Origin: Haberlea rhodopensis
Lineage: Eukaryota > Streptophyta > Magnoliopsida > Lamiales > Gesneriaceae
NCBI GenBank assembly: GCA_907163345.1
Contig: CAJQUN010000033.1
Location: 2,311,788 to 2,375,787, forward strand
Length of the DNA: 64,000 bases
Reading direction: 5' to 3'
Positions 47,501 to 59,640 of this stretch are shown here, piece by piece. The position numbers were made by a program, and so were the translations under genes. Positions within the stretch are counted from its first letter, which is position 1. The number at the start of each line of letters is the position of its first letter. Under the pieces are notes generated by a model. It was not told the origin of the DNA. It saw only the letters and a list, made by a program, of their open reading frames with translations, and did not search any database.

Positions 47501-49489
47501 TCATTGAGCAGGTGGAATCTGTGTGTGTAAATACATCCTTGATAATTCTGGTATGCTTCTTTTTACTGGTCTCTGGATTGCCAATTATGCTTAAGAAATA
47601 GAAAATATGTTTATCACACATTTTCCTTTTGACAGGCCACGTCAGAATTGCCAGTTTCGCTGTTGCCTCATAGAGTTAGGCAGTTTTTCGGGAGTGATGT
47701 TGCAAGTAGTATCTTGGGTCCAAAGGACCATAAGGTGCCACAATTCTCAGTGCAGCTTGACGGGAAGTTTGATAATGATAAGGTGATTAATACATTTGTA
47801 GCCAAGTTGTCAAAGGATTTGGTGCAGCATTTTGTTGTCTCAATTTATGGTAGAAATCACACTCGTGAGAACTCATTGGGTAAGAGAAATTATGATATGG
47901 TTGAAGGTGTTGTGGACAGAGTTTGTGATAGTAAGTCTAGTTCGGTCAGTCCCATTAGTCCAGCTCCATTTATGAATAAAATTATAAAAGGGAAATCAAG
48001 CTTACTGTTCGCAATATCAATAGTAGGATATCAGATGTTGTGCTATCCTCATTTCGCTGAACTTTGCTGGGTCACATCCAAGCTGAAAGAAGGTCCACAT
48101 GCCAATGTCAATGGACCATGGAAATATTGGCCCTTCAATTCGTGCATCCTTCGTCCTATCAATTCAGAGAAGACAGTTGCTGCCTCTGGTTTCAGCAATA
48201 TCAAAAGTAAAGAATCTGGTCTAGTTAGAGGACTTGTTGCTATTGGTTTATCAGCATATAGAGGTGAATACACCTCTCTTAAGGGGGTCTGTTCTGATGT
48301 TCGGAGAGTTCTGGAAATTCTAGTTTTAAGAATCGATGATAAAGTTAAAGCTGGAAAAGAGAGAACCCAGTTTATTCGTCTTCTGTCACAAGTGGCTTAT
48401 CTTGAAGACATGATTTTCAGTTGGGCATATGCCCTACAAAGGTAGTGCTATGTTTTTGCTATGATTTTTTCAGTTCCTTCTCATCTTCTAAGAAATGATC
48501 TTATTTTTTCCAGTTCAGAGATGGATCCTTGTGTTTCAGCGGCAACTACCAAAGTTGATGTGGGATCCTTGGATAATGATGCCTACAAGCATGGTTCTTC
48601 TCAAGGTGATGGCTTCGGTGTAGAAGTTAGTAACGGAATTATGCATGGACCAGAACGGATTGAAGAAAATCACCAGGAAGTTACTGCTAAAGAGGGTGGA
48701 CGTACTGATACAACTACCAGTGACGATGATCGGTTATCAGAGTCAAAAGTTGACAGAGATCAGGCAGATTTTGGAGATAATGCTGGATCTGTCAAACTTT
48801 CCAATGGTTTTGCAGAGAATGGCTGTCATATCCTTGTAGATGGTCACTGCAGTTCTGATGCTGAGCATTGCGTTGAGTTTTCCTCTGCAAATGTCACTAA
48901 CCTGGCTAATGATCTGTCCTCGACTAATATTGATATCTTGTCCAAAGAAACGTCTTTGAAGCGTACCTGTTTTATGAGTGGTCCTGTCACGTGCTTTTAC
49001 CAATGTTGTCCTGATTGCTTCGTGAACTTCCAGAAGCTACTGCTGAAAAATATAGGCATCGAATGGGAACATAAAGGAAGTGATGCGACTGTGGAGGATA
49101 TTCATGATTTTCTTTCCTCGTTATCTGCTAATCTGCACTCGACACTGAGTAAGTTATCTCAGTGTGAAATCTCGTGTGATGGTAGAACACCAGATACCAA
49201 GTTTAAGAAACAACTTGAATGTCAGAAATGCACGGAAACAAACCTTCCTGAATGTGATAACTCTCAACCAAATTTGATGAACTTTGGTGGTCATGCAAAG
49301 AGCAAGAAAGTAATTAGAACGGATCATTCCCAGATTTCTTCTGGGCACAATTTTAGCTTCATATTCAGGGATGGTATGCTGGTTAAGTTAGACAAAGGTG
49401 TGGATGTTTCATATCATTGTAAATTTGAGAAACTATGTCTTTGTTTTCTTATAGAGTGCTTGGTAACGGGCAAGCAAGAAGCCTTTTGA
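41571..49489 (+). CDS. AAA-ATPase with extended PHD finger (At3g15120-like, ATAD2/TAT-binding homologue type)
   Basis: A large nuclear AAA+ protein predicted to act on chromatin. Exons: 41571-42857, 44964-45104, 45301-47065, 47297-47550, 47636-48441, 48514-49489, all GT-AG, 5229 bases or 1742 residues, in frame throughout. Order of parts: basic N-terminus with likely nuclear signals (FRNKFKGKKKQKR, QPPKKRQK); acidic middle; an extended PHD finger (about residues 345-505) starting CCGLCGGG, through WVHQQCAVWSPEV and CNRCKRPGATIGC to CPKTYHLPCARAKGC, its zinc ligands split across exons 1-3; AAA domain 1 with Walker A GYPGTGKT (about 630), Walker B IIFFDEIDG (about 690) and RRPGRFDRE (about 747); a degenerate second ATPase module whose Walker A reads GNPRSGQRH (about 1017) without the lysine; a long C-terminal region ending CKFEKLCLCFLIECLVTGK. 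I read exon 6 to its stop because that ending fits the family. The exonuclease gene next door supports the orthology. Confidence 0.9.
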
Positions 49490-49863
49490 CTGATGGCATG
49501 TCGCCTGTAGCTTCAATACACGATGGTCTCGCAAATTTTGGTACACTTGCGGAATATATATGTCAAATGGAACTTCAAAGATGTAAATTTTTTTCTTTGT
49601 TTACTTTGCATATGCTTCAATATAAGATATGAGTAATTATATTCTTTTGCAGTCTCCTTTGGGATATTATATTGGGACAAGACTATTTGGGTTTGTTGTT
49701 CCAGTATTGGGCACAGTTTCTTTAATTTGCTGATTTAATTTGTACTCTTTGGAGCAACACGAAAAACTTTTGTTGTTGTGCGTACGAATACGTTTCATAG
49801 GAAGAATTAGACACTTTAATTTGGAACAAGACAGCAGACGCATTGACTGCCGTTAAGTACAAG

Positions 49864-51150
49864 TAGGGGTGCGGACCGGGTTTTTGGCCCAGAACCGCGC
49901 CAACTGGTTTGCAACCAGATCTGCGCCAACCGGTGAGAAACCGGTTCCGATCCGATAAATTATCGGATCGGAGTGGTTCCAATGATCCAAAACAGGTAGG
50001 ATTGGAACCGGAATTAGTAGTCTTTTTTTACAAAAAGACAAAAATTAATGAACTTTTATTGATGAATCGGAGACATTTGCTGTGTAAGAAATAAATGTGT
50101 AAGAAATAAATGCAGAGTTCAAACCGGGCGATATGTCACGGGCTCAGAGTTTTGGCGCAGACGACAACCCGTGCGGCGACCTCGGATCCCCATAACTCCG
50201 AGGTTAAGCCTTATTCCATCTTCGATGCCTACTGGTTTCGCCCTCCCATGGGCTCATCAGGGAAGCGGGAACAGCTCCCAACCAGTCTAGTGTCTAGAAT
50301 GCTCGCCCTTCCGTCATAGTCAGGTCCAAGACCAGCGACAAGCTCCCCAAACTCAATTGGGTCGGCATGCCTAACTCAGGACGGACGAACATCTAAGACT
50401 CTTATGAGTCGTCCCGCAATCCAGAAATCCCACATTATAACCAACCAGCAAGCATCTCGCGCATGTCTGCGTGTCACGATATTTGGTGCGTGACATTCTC
50501 CCCCACTCAATCCATGTACGCCCTCGTGCATGGGGGAGTACTCTTCCCCTCTATAATTTTGACCAGGATCCATGTGCGACTTTCCTGCTTACTAGTCCTC
50601 CATTAGAGCGCTTGGCAAAGTATCACTGATGTTTCCTGCCTACTCGTCGGACCGACTTGCGAACACCCCCCCTTTGGGTGCGAGTAACCCACTTGCTCGT
50701 CCATTCCTCTTGGACCATCTGGCTCTGATACCATTTGTCACGGGCTCAGAGTTTTGGCGCAGACGACAACCCGTGCGGCGACCCCGGATCCCCATAACTC
50801 CGAGGTTAAGCCTTATTCCATCTCCGATGCCTACTGGTTTCGCCCTCCCATGGGCTCATCAGGGAAGCGGGAACAGCTCCCAATCAGTCTAGTGCCTAGA
50901 ATGCTCGTCATTCCGTCCTAGTCAGGTCCAAGATCAGCGACAAGCTTCCCAAACTCAATTGGGTCAGCATGCCTAACTCAGGACGGACGAACATCTAAGA
51001 CACGTACTCGACTCTTATGAGCCGTCTCGCAATCCCGAAATCCCACATTATAACCAACCAGCAAGCATCTCGCGCATGTCTGCGTGTCACGATATTTGGT
51101 GCATGACAGATAGCTTCGGAACCAGAACCAATCCGGTTGGTTCCCACTAA
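49864..51150. mobile_element. hAT-like repeat interrupted by a TRIM
   Basis: The left edge TAGGGGTGCGGACCGGG matches the hAT terminal style (TAGGGGTG) used elsewhere in the window, and CCGGTTCC-type words follow. After the TRIM (50134-51108) the same kind of sequence resumes (GGAACCAGAACCAATCCGG to about 51150), but no clean right terminus or 8-bp duplication is seen. The right end is probably lost. Confidence 0.55.
50134..51108 (-). mobile_element. TRIM (terminal-repeat retrotransposon in miniature), 975 bp
   Basis: Direct repeats 50134-50495 and 50736-51108 both start TGTCACGGGCTCAGAG and end GACA; they are nearly identical except for one short insertion (ACACGTACTCG) in the right copy. 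The 240-base interior has a primer-binding-site complement GCTCTGATACCA (50722-50733) two bases from the right repeat, and a polypurine tract (complement TTCTCCCCCACTC) adjoining the left repeat, placing the element on the minus strand. GATA flanks both sides. There is no coding capacity. The repeats are much GC-richer than their surroundings. Confidence 0.88.
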
Positions 51151-51237
51151 TTCAGCATGTAAATTCACACAATGATTATCACCGATAAAATCATGGGACA
51201 GTTGTCAGTACAACGCACGCCTTCTTTGATTCTTTCA

Positions 51238-51975
51238 GGTCTAAAACCTGATATTGTGCTTTTCGATTTTGTCCACTGGATGCCGAAGCTTGCTGCCCAA
51301 ATCGGCTTCAGAACTGTTTCTGCCTCGTCCATGGCTATCCGGGCGGTTCCCGCCATGTACTTCCCGAGAGATCGGCCGATGACGGACGATGAACTGGCGG
51401 AGCCGCCTGAAAGGTATCCTTCTAAACAGTCGTCATCCGGCGTCCCCGCAATGAGACACGGGCGCTGTCTTTTATCTGTTCCACTTATCGAGCCATCACT
51501 TTTGACGTTCGAGTCACCTCCCATTGCAAGACTGCGACGCATTTGGTACGCGGACTGTTCGCGAGTTAGGACTTAGAAGACCCGATGTATGCGTGATGAA
51601 CAGGCTCCGAAAACTGTTTTAGAAGAAAAGTGGGGCGCATGGCTGAGCAAATTGAAGCCAAAATCAGTTCTATACTGCGCGTTTGGAAGCCAAAACATCA
51701 TGCAAAAGAATCGGTTTCACGAGCTGGTACTAGGTTTCGAGATGACAATCCCTCGCCCTGTTGAAACTCCACGGCGCAGACTCCATGGAAGAAGCGCTAC
51801 CCGAAGGATTCCTGGAAAGGGTTGGGGACAAAGAGTGGTTTACGACGGGTGGGTGCAGCCTACTCATATTCTGAACCACCCTCCCCGTAGGTTGCTTCAT
51901 CAGTAACTGCGGAATCGGGTCCATGTGGGAATCACTGTTGATCCATGGCTGGAAGATCAAATCGTGGATTTTATG
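51238..51975 (+). pseudogene. UDP-glycosyltransferase relic (UGT79-type)
   Basis: Fragments match family 1 plant glycosyltransferases of the UGT79 group, which add a second sugar to flavonoid or anthocyanin glycosides. The first block (GLKPDIVLFDFVHWMPKLA, then FRTVSASSMAIRAVPAMYFP and ELAEPPERYPS) is followed by a stop near 51574. A second block has EEKWGAWLSKLKPKSVLYCA and FGSQNIMQKNRFHELVLGFE. The signature PSPG box is in two frames: WVQPTHILNHP, then VGCFISNCGIGSMWESLL after a shift near 51887. The N-terminal third and the end of the PSPG box are missing. The upstream edge adjoins the hAT/TRIM insertion. It is not functional as written. Confidence 0.85.
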
Positions 51976-54548
51976 ATAATTATATTTGATTATTTCATCA
52001 AGAATCTGCATGAACTTTAGGTCACTAATTTTATTTTTACTGCAATGAGTGATTGAAAACGATTTTATACCGTGATTTTGGTCTGTAATAAGGATTTTAT
52101 GATAATAATTATTTTCTCATCATGATTCATTTTAAAGTTATTTAGGCATTCTATATTTGGTTTCTCTCTATTTTTTCAATAAATATATATAAAGATTAGT
52201 CACTTTTAATTAAGATTAAATTTATTTTAAATATTATATATTTGGTGTCCTAAAGTCTATAGTATAGTTTAGAGGGAGAGATTAAAATAATTTAATAAGG
52301 AATAATTATATATGTAGAATATTTGTTTTACAAATTTCTTATCATAGTTTGAAAAATTACATTGTATCCCTTGTAAATTAGTTGTATTACAATAACACTC
52401 ACTCTAATTTGTGAAATATATATGAAAAATTACAATTATTCCCCTTATGATTTGATATAAAAATACATTGTATGGGATATAGATATAATTTTTAAAACTA
52501 GATGAGATAATTTATTAATTATGAAAATTAGAGGGGTCACTGACGCTGTGTTCCAATATCATCTTTTCCATTCTCAATTAATTATTAAACCATAACTATT
52601 TTCTTCAAAGCATGACATTAGATTTTGCTCAATATCCAAGAAAAAATTATCTCAAAATTTTATGAAACTCCTCGAAATTTCACAAAACTATATATTCGGT
52701 TTTGAATGAAGATTTTCATAGATTCAATGCTATGTATTATATATTTTCTTTTTTAAAATCAATATTTATGTTTAAATGTGCAATTCAATCAAATTCACAT
52801 GCTAGTCTTTTTGCAGTCGTGCTACAAAAAGACTGTATATTGACAACAATTAACTAATAATTTGTAGGCTCGATATGAAGGTGAAGATACGATATTAAAC
52901 TTTTATTCCATTACATATTATATTTATCCACATGAACAAGTCCCCATATAGTCGGTTAGTTTGATACTACTTTTGTGGACATCATCATTATTGATGTTGA
53001 ATATTACACATTAATGATTGATATACCCCAGGACACTTGCCTACATCTCATCGTTTCCAATCAGACTCAGCCGTTGATTTTGTATCCAACATCAATTATT
53101 GATATTTGTATGTTAATTTTACATTTTTATGAATAAAATTTATGATATATTTAATAAAATACTGATAACATCTATATAAGTTAACCTATATAACAAGAAA
53201 ATATAAAAAAAACGTATTATCATTGATAATGATTGAAAATTTGAATTAAAATTAATAATAATGATTTTATAAAAATAACTCAAAATAATAATTGCTATTA
53301 TTTTATTTTAGAAGTCCAACAAGATATTTTTATATTTAAAAAAACAAAGATGACATCAATTTTTTTTTTTTTTGAGTATTGTAATTGGTGCTTTTTTACA
53401 ACATTTGGGTTTAGAACCCAAGATTCTCTCCTAAATTGGAGAAAATAATGATATTAGACCAAGTGGTCTTTTGTGATGACCTCACTTTTTAATATTCATA
53501 TATATGATTGCTTCTTGGCTACCCTATATTGTAATCATATCCATTGAATGAGTATATTCTCATCAATATTGAATGTGAATATATAAATCAAATGAATGGA
53601 TCTATCTCATATGGATGGAAAATGCCAATTCCATATATAGGTGTAAATTCAAGCAAGTTCTCGTTTTTATGGAAGACATGTGTGGAACATGAATTGCACC
53701 AGAAAACTGGAGGAGATCTCTGGTCCTCATTTTTACAACCCATAAACTGTGGAATAGCACGTGGGATGAGCTGGCATGATGTCTATAAAAGAGATTGCTT
53801 ATCGAAACTCATTTGGTATCGAAAATAACTTTTATAATAATTATTTGTTATTTATATCTTCTTTATTATCAACACAAGTAATGTTACTTTAATGCTAATT
53901 AGAGAAACATTTATATATGTTCGATTCGCCCCAATTTACACATCAACTCAATATTAAAATATAAAATTTTAAAATAAAAAAACATAAACTAATATATCAA
54001 ACATTTTAGATCATTCATATTAAATTGGTCAGTCGTTTTCCCTTTCATAACACGTCTACTTGAAAGATTGAGAAGGCAGTCATTTGTCTTGGCTTGTAAA
54101 CTGATTGACACCATGAACTTTGATTAAGCCGATTGCAATTAGAGTCAAAACCGAATTGATGTATAATAATGAAGATTTTAAACAAATAACTGGGCAGAAA
54201 TTATATTTATTGATAATTGATTAATATAAATAAATATATTAATATAATTTTCTGCCAAGAAATGGCAATAGTTGTCCATTCAGTCACTCAATCCTTGGTC
54301 TACAACTTCAATAATAAGAACACCTCAGAGTCTTATTATGTCTTCTTACATTAGTAATCAATATTAAACCAGATGACATCCAAATTCCACATGGTTTCTT
54401 ACCAATCAGCCAATTCGACAGCTTTCAAGATAACCATATATTTATTTTTGTCAATTTATGTGAAAACAGATAAACACAAAACCATACCGAAAAGTTCAGA
54501 AATTTCAAGACACACCTCAATTTTCTTGGGAAAACTTCATCAAAAGAT
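51976..54548. other. AT-rich intergenic stretch
   Basis: No gene recognised. An open frame at 53544-53828 (94 codons) has no motif I know. Long poly-T and TATATA-type runs are common. Confidence 0.5.
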
Positions 54549-55545
54549 ATGGATCTTAAAGTTCATGAAAGTTTAGAATCCATTAAAGATTCTGATGAGA
54601 AAGAGCCTGAAGAGCTATTGGAGGAGTTCTGGTTCTTTGGGAACTTGCTTCACTGTAATAATTCTAGGATGTTTCGAAGTTTTTCTGATCCATGCACTTT
54701 ATCAAACCATTACAGCAACGAGATATTTGGTGAGAAATCCTACGAAGAAACCTATGAATCAATCAAGAAACTACCTCGGAATGGTGATTCTCAGAGGTTT
54801 AATCTAGTTAAAGCTCCATCTATGCCAGCTTCCATGAAAGAAAGTATCCGTGAAAAGTCAGCAGCAAAAGGAGGGTGCTGATCCTGGAAGATGTAAATCC
54901 AACAGGAATATTTTATCAAAGAATATAAGTCGTGCCCCATCTCTACCTACCAGTTCGAGAACCGAAGAGTTTCAAGATGAAGAGATTGAATTTTCTATGG
55001 GAAAATTGATCAGACAAGCTTCCATGAAAAATTCAGACACTATGATACATGTTAAGGTAATTTCTATTTTGTTAATGATTGCTTTTTATGTAGTCTTTCT
55101 TTGATCAAACGCCAGGGTCTTCAACATTTACCTCAAATTATCAAGAATTTCGTGCTTTAGTTCAATAATTTTAAACTTGTCTTTTCAATGTCGCAGGGCG
55201 TGTCACCAAATTCTAGCATAAGAAGGCATAAACCAAGAAAGAAACCGGAAATAGAAAGCATAAAAATGGAGGGATTAGAGGAGATGAGAACTCAACCAGT
55301 AATGGATCAGCTCAGAAGACAGAAGAGTTCTAGTATTATGGAATCCAAAAAAGACACATGGAATCCCTCACAAAATTAGCACAATTCCAAGTTTGCAAGA
55401 AAAACACATTCCTTATCTTTCTGAGGCACGACGGGCGCATAGTTCTGCTCTGCCGGTTCCCAAATGGGGTGGAAACCAATCGACAGAAGCCATGAAAGAA
55501 CAGATCAAGTTCTGGGCCAGAGCTGTGGCTTCTAATGTGCACTAG
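54549..55545 (+). pseudogene. DUF1685-family gene, frameshifted and lacking the core
   Basis: The N-terminal part (from ATG 54549) has EELLEEFWFFGNLLHCNN and MFRSFSDPC, like the start of plant DUF1685 proteins, whose function is unknown. A frame change between about 54838 and 54880 leads to RAPSLPTSSRTEEFQ and MGKLIRQASMKNSD. An intron (55057-55196, GT-AG) leads to RRHKPRKKPEIESIK and GLEEMRTQPVMDQLRRQKSS. The family core that should follow (the SLSDLEFEELQGF-type stretch) is absent. After a stop at 55377 and a +1 shift, the usual C-terminus appears: IPSLQEKHIPYLSEARRAH and MKEQIKFWARAVASNVH to the stop at 55545. The likely history is a deletion plus frameshifts. The family call rests on memory of these motifs. 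Confidence 0.62.
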
Positions 55546-55868
55546 GAATGTCAAATTTTCTTAGGCTGAAATTGAGTCACAAAATAAGTGATTGATTGTC
55601 ATGCATAGATGTAGGATCCCTTTGATTTGGTTTAAATTAAGATTACATAATTGAAAATAATGATCAGTCACAAAAAGTTGAAGAACTTTCTTGTCTACAC
55701 AGATATATTCTTTGGTGAACTTGTACAGTTTGTTCCAATAACCACATCAATAAATCTCAAAAAGTGGCTTTTATATGTCATACTCTGCATAATTCTAACA
55801 TATGGGACAAAATCATGCCTAATTTCTTACATCTTCGAACTGGAGGACTTCCCTTTTTGCCCCTCCTC

Positions 55869-56180
55869 TTATCCCTCTTGATGGTCATCATTCGCAGTTA
55901 CTTCTTTGTCTATTTTCTTAAAATTACCATTTCTAAATGATATGTTATACTGAGGCATCGGTGCTGAATTTGTATCAAGAAAGTGTAGCATCATCACCAT
56001 GATCACAGAGCACATAAACATCGGAATCGGACCAAAAATCCAGAGCAGCAAGTTGGTGGCAAAAATAGAGTGACCTCAAACCAACAACCCAGAAATTACA
56101 TGCTTTTATAACTGCAGCCTCAACATCTGCAACAGGAATCTGGCAGTTTGGAATCGATATAAGGAAGTTGGCATGTTTGA
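55869..56180 (-). pseudogene. Possible C-terminal exon of a membrane protein, minus strand
   Basis: The minus-strand frame contains FATNLLLWIFGPIPMFMCSV followed by IMVMMLHFLDTNSAPMPQ, one strong hydrophobic segment with a polar tail ending at a stop at 55869. Upstream the frame meets a stop near 56100 and then, at 56183, an inserted LTR. It looks like the tail of a plant membrane protein whose 5' part lies elsewhere or is lost. I do not recognise the family. Confidence 0.35.
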
Positions 56181-56182
56181 AG

Positions 56183-56293
56183 TGTTGGGATGTGCTCTAA
56201 GACAACTCATTAGATGATTGATCTTTGCTTACAATGTAATATGATTTTATTAATGTCAATTCATTATTATATATTATTCCACTATCTGTGTAA

Positions 56294-56324
<31 letters not shown>

Positions 56325-57630
56325 TAATGTCCTTAGAATAAAATTGTAGTATTCTTAAAGATTGTCCATAGTCAAGTATTATCATGAATTATGATAATGA
56401 TAATGCATCGAGACTAGTATGTATTGATTGATGAATTTGTTCATGGATATGAGATATCGAATCAACACATGGGTACAAGTTAGATAACTATGTACTGAAC
56501 AGATACACCATGAGAATGCCACATGTATAGTTATATATGAATGTCATAAGCAATTCTCATAGTGATAATAGTGTATGTAATCCTTACGACTTGAAACCAC
56601 CAGAGATCCCAACATAAACGTTACCTGTAACAGAGTAAACTATAAAGACAATCATTAGATACACAACGAATTATGTAGATGGATGTTGAGTGATCAAGAT
56701 AGGATTTGTCCCTCCTATATAACATGAGAAGTGTTTGAGCCCTTGATCAAGTGGGACTAAAATGCATAGCCATGCTCGAACGAGTCGATATGTGATATCG
56801 AGCTTATTCATTTATTCTAGTCTACTTGAGGATCAAGATATATAATATTGAGTTATACGAGTATGACTTATTCCATGACTCGTGTTTAATCTAAACACAT
56901 AGGACAAATGGATTAACTTACATGGTGAATATTATCACATGCCATAGGTAATGTCGAGTCAATGACATTCGATATCGCTCATTGCTTGTGACATAAAATA
57001 AGATTTTATGTCGATGCCAACGTTACAAGATCCTAACGGGTCGTACAAAAGATTAAATCGATAAAGTGAGTCAAATTCATTGGATGAGTTAAATTGATTA
57101 GGAAGAGTCCTAATATAAACTAATGGGCCAAATATATATATAGAGATATATATAATGGACACTATATATATATATATAGACGGGAATTGATTAATGGGCT
57201 AAGGGTTTTGAGAAAGCCGATATTCAGTTGTTAGCAGCCTCATCTTACCAATATATATATGTGCACTAGGTTAAGAGGTGATCAGACGTTAATTAAGAAT
57301 TAACTTGAAAGCTGAACTAGCAGACCATTCGAAAAGAGACAGTTGTCACCTCACTTCGACGTCTCGTGCTCTTTGTCCCAGTTGATTTATCAAGGTCTAG
57401 CAACTTGATTAATTCAACATCCCTTTCGATTTGATCGTGTGGATACCGTAGAGGCAAAACTTGAAAAGTTTTGCTCGTGACTCGTGGACGTGTTGCTTTG
57501 AGGATTCTGTATCAAACACGCTACAAAGGTATAACTCTCGACACCCGATATGATAACTATGTATAGCTCCTCGGTAGGAATCCGATTTTTTTTTGTTCCG
57601 CTGCGTTGTATGCTTGTTGGATTCCTTACA
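56183..57630 (+). mobile_element. Second copy of the copia-type LTR, 1448 bp
   Basis: It starts TGTTGGGATGTGCTC and ends GGATTCCTTACA, aligning with 27100-28377 over most of its length. It carries an extra block of about 140 bases (roughly 56560-56700) and TA-rich expansions. No target duplication is visible (TGAAG before, AAAAA after) and no internal domain is adjacent, so it is a solo or truncated LTR. Confidence 0.78.
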
Positions 57631-57710
57631 AAAAACTCCTTACTGTCTGGAAAAACAAGTGAAGGCCAATATCAAGCTAGAAATTAGAGCTATATATTTT
57701 ATGTAAATGA

Positions 57711-59346
57711 CGGTACTAATGTGGGGTCCTCGCTACTTAATCCGGTATATATCAAATCGCTTACACATTAATGAGTAGGGATTAAGTACTAACACACATT
57801 GATTAAGAGTTTTATTATATCAGTTATTACATCATTTACAAAAAAACTGACATAATTACATTACATGTACAGATAAACAACCTAAATAAGTTCAACTCCT
57901 AATCAGTGGTTCAGCTCGCAGCAGAAGTCGACTCACAATCCCATCCTCCCACGTCTATGAGTCCCTACATAAACAATCACACAACATGAGTATTGATAGA
58001 CAACCATCTCAGTTCCTATATCAATAAAAAAACATCAGACGATAAATAACTATCGTCAAATCTCAACTGTGATTGTTCTGTATCACGCATCCCAATATGC
58101 AAATATGTCATGACATGTCTCAACCATCATCCTGTTATACGGGACATATGATATATCTTTCTCAGCCTTAACGTCCCATATTAGCAGCACATATCATATT
58201 TTCGTCCTCACACGTTATAACAGCCAAATCATATGCTCAACAAGAGCATACATCTCATGCCAAAACATATGTTTAACGGTAGCATACCTCCCATGGCATC
58301 AACCTCAACAACATGAATGTATATCAATATGCTTCCAACAATCATATAGCTCAATCTCAATATAGATAAGCAACATCACATAAGCAAACTCAATACTTGT
58401 ACGTCAACACGTACCTGTCGTGCAATACAAAATATATAAGTTCAGGCGTCAATAGTTAACCACCTTTTTTTCCTGTCCCCTGTGATGATGGTACATGAAT
58501 ACCAATAATGTGTCGCCAAGTCATTTCACCTCCTTATAATTTTACTCTGCTTTGGCGATCGATCGCCGCATGGCTCGCGATCGATCACCAATGTCTGAAA
58601 ATTTCAGAACATTATGATTTTGAAGTTTATCCCCATGATTCTCGTCCTATACTTCAAATCATCTTACCAACACTTCATACAAGCAATACTACAACATGCT
58701 ATGCACATCTTTGCATCTTATTTCAAGTTATGTTCCTTAATTCCATGCATACCAAATCAAGAAACATCAGGTTTTCACTATCATGCTCAAGTGATTCAAG
58801 TATGTAGCATACACATCATATGTGAAGAAACACCTTACCCAATAGCTTTGATTTCACTTCTTAACCAAGTGAGAGCTTGATTTCCAAGCCTAAGTTCAAG
58901 TAAAAGAGCACAAGCTTAAGCAAGGGTTTGAGAGGAGCTTGTGTAGAGATTTTTAGGTGTATGTGGTGTACTATATTTTTTTGAAATCTGATTACCTTGT
59001 TCCTTCAATATAAACTCAAATACACATGACATTCAACTCACATACACACCACATTCCAAATGAATGCACATGCATAACTCATTAGTACTGAACCACATGT
59101 ATCTCATGTCCTTCCCACCCACAACATAGTGCTCTTGTTACTTATACAACAACCCATGTAATACTACTTCAAACCATATGTAGATGTTCTCAACCAGCAC
59201 CTACATAATAGTTCAACATATATGAAAAATTATATATGTTTAGCATACTCCGTTTAACTCGAACTCGAGTCCACTTGATTCTGTAATTATTGCATCATTA
59301 ATCCATAATCACATCAAACATGTTCAAGTTAGATCGAGGCATTACA
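57711..59346 (-). repeat. 3' LTR of the gypsy element
   Basis: The right edge in + coordinates reads TCGAGGCATTACA; on the minus strand this is TGTAATGCCTCGA and is preceded by a polypurine tract (complement ATTCTCCCATACT). It is similar to the LTR at 25690-28833. The left edge is approximate. It contains two CGATCGATC motifs (58554, 58577). Confidence 0.65.
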
Positions 59347-59524
59347 ATTCTCCCATACTAAATGAATTTTGTCTTCGAAACTGCCTATACATAACATGAA
59401 CAACACAAACATATACTCAATCCTACAACCCTACTGCAATAAGACAAGAAACAAAATCATATATGCAACATTGCAGTAAATACTCACCAACAGTATCATA
59501 AAAAACGTAAACTCATACCAAAAA

Positions 59525-59640
59525 ATAACTCAGGATATTGCTGCATCATATGCTGCTCCGTCTCCCATGTTGCCTCCTCGACACCCCGTCTATCCCATTG
59601 TACCTTCACCATTGGATTATTTACTTCGCGATTTTCGCTC
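59525..59640 (-). pseudogene. Chromodomain-like tail of the gypsy integrase
   Basis: NPMVKVQWDRRGVEEATWET and QYPELF on the minus strand match the C-terminal chromodomain tail of plant chromoviruses. A stop lies just upstream. Confidence 0.65.

Noticed and set aside
49435..49632. Extra open frame (GNGQARSLLTDGMSPV and on) after the AAA-ATPase, as a possible extra exon
   Set aside because: Joining it needs a weak donor at 49418 and the second of two adjacent AGs. Reading exon 6 straight to its stop at 49489 gives a C-terminus that fits the family, so this is treated as 3' untranslated sequence.
53544..53828. 94-codon open frame
   Set aside because: No recognisable domain, splice context or promoter; chance open frames of this length are expected.
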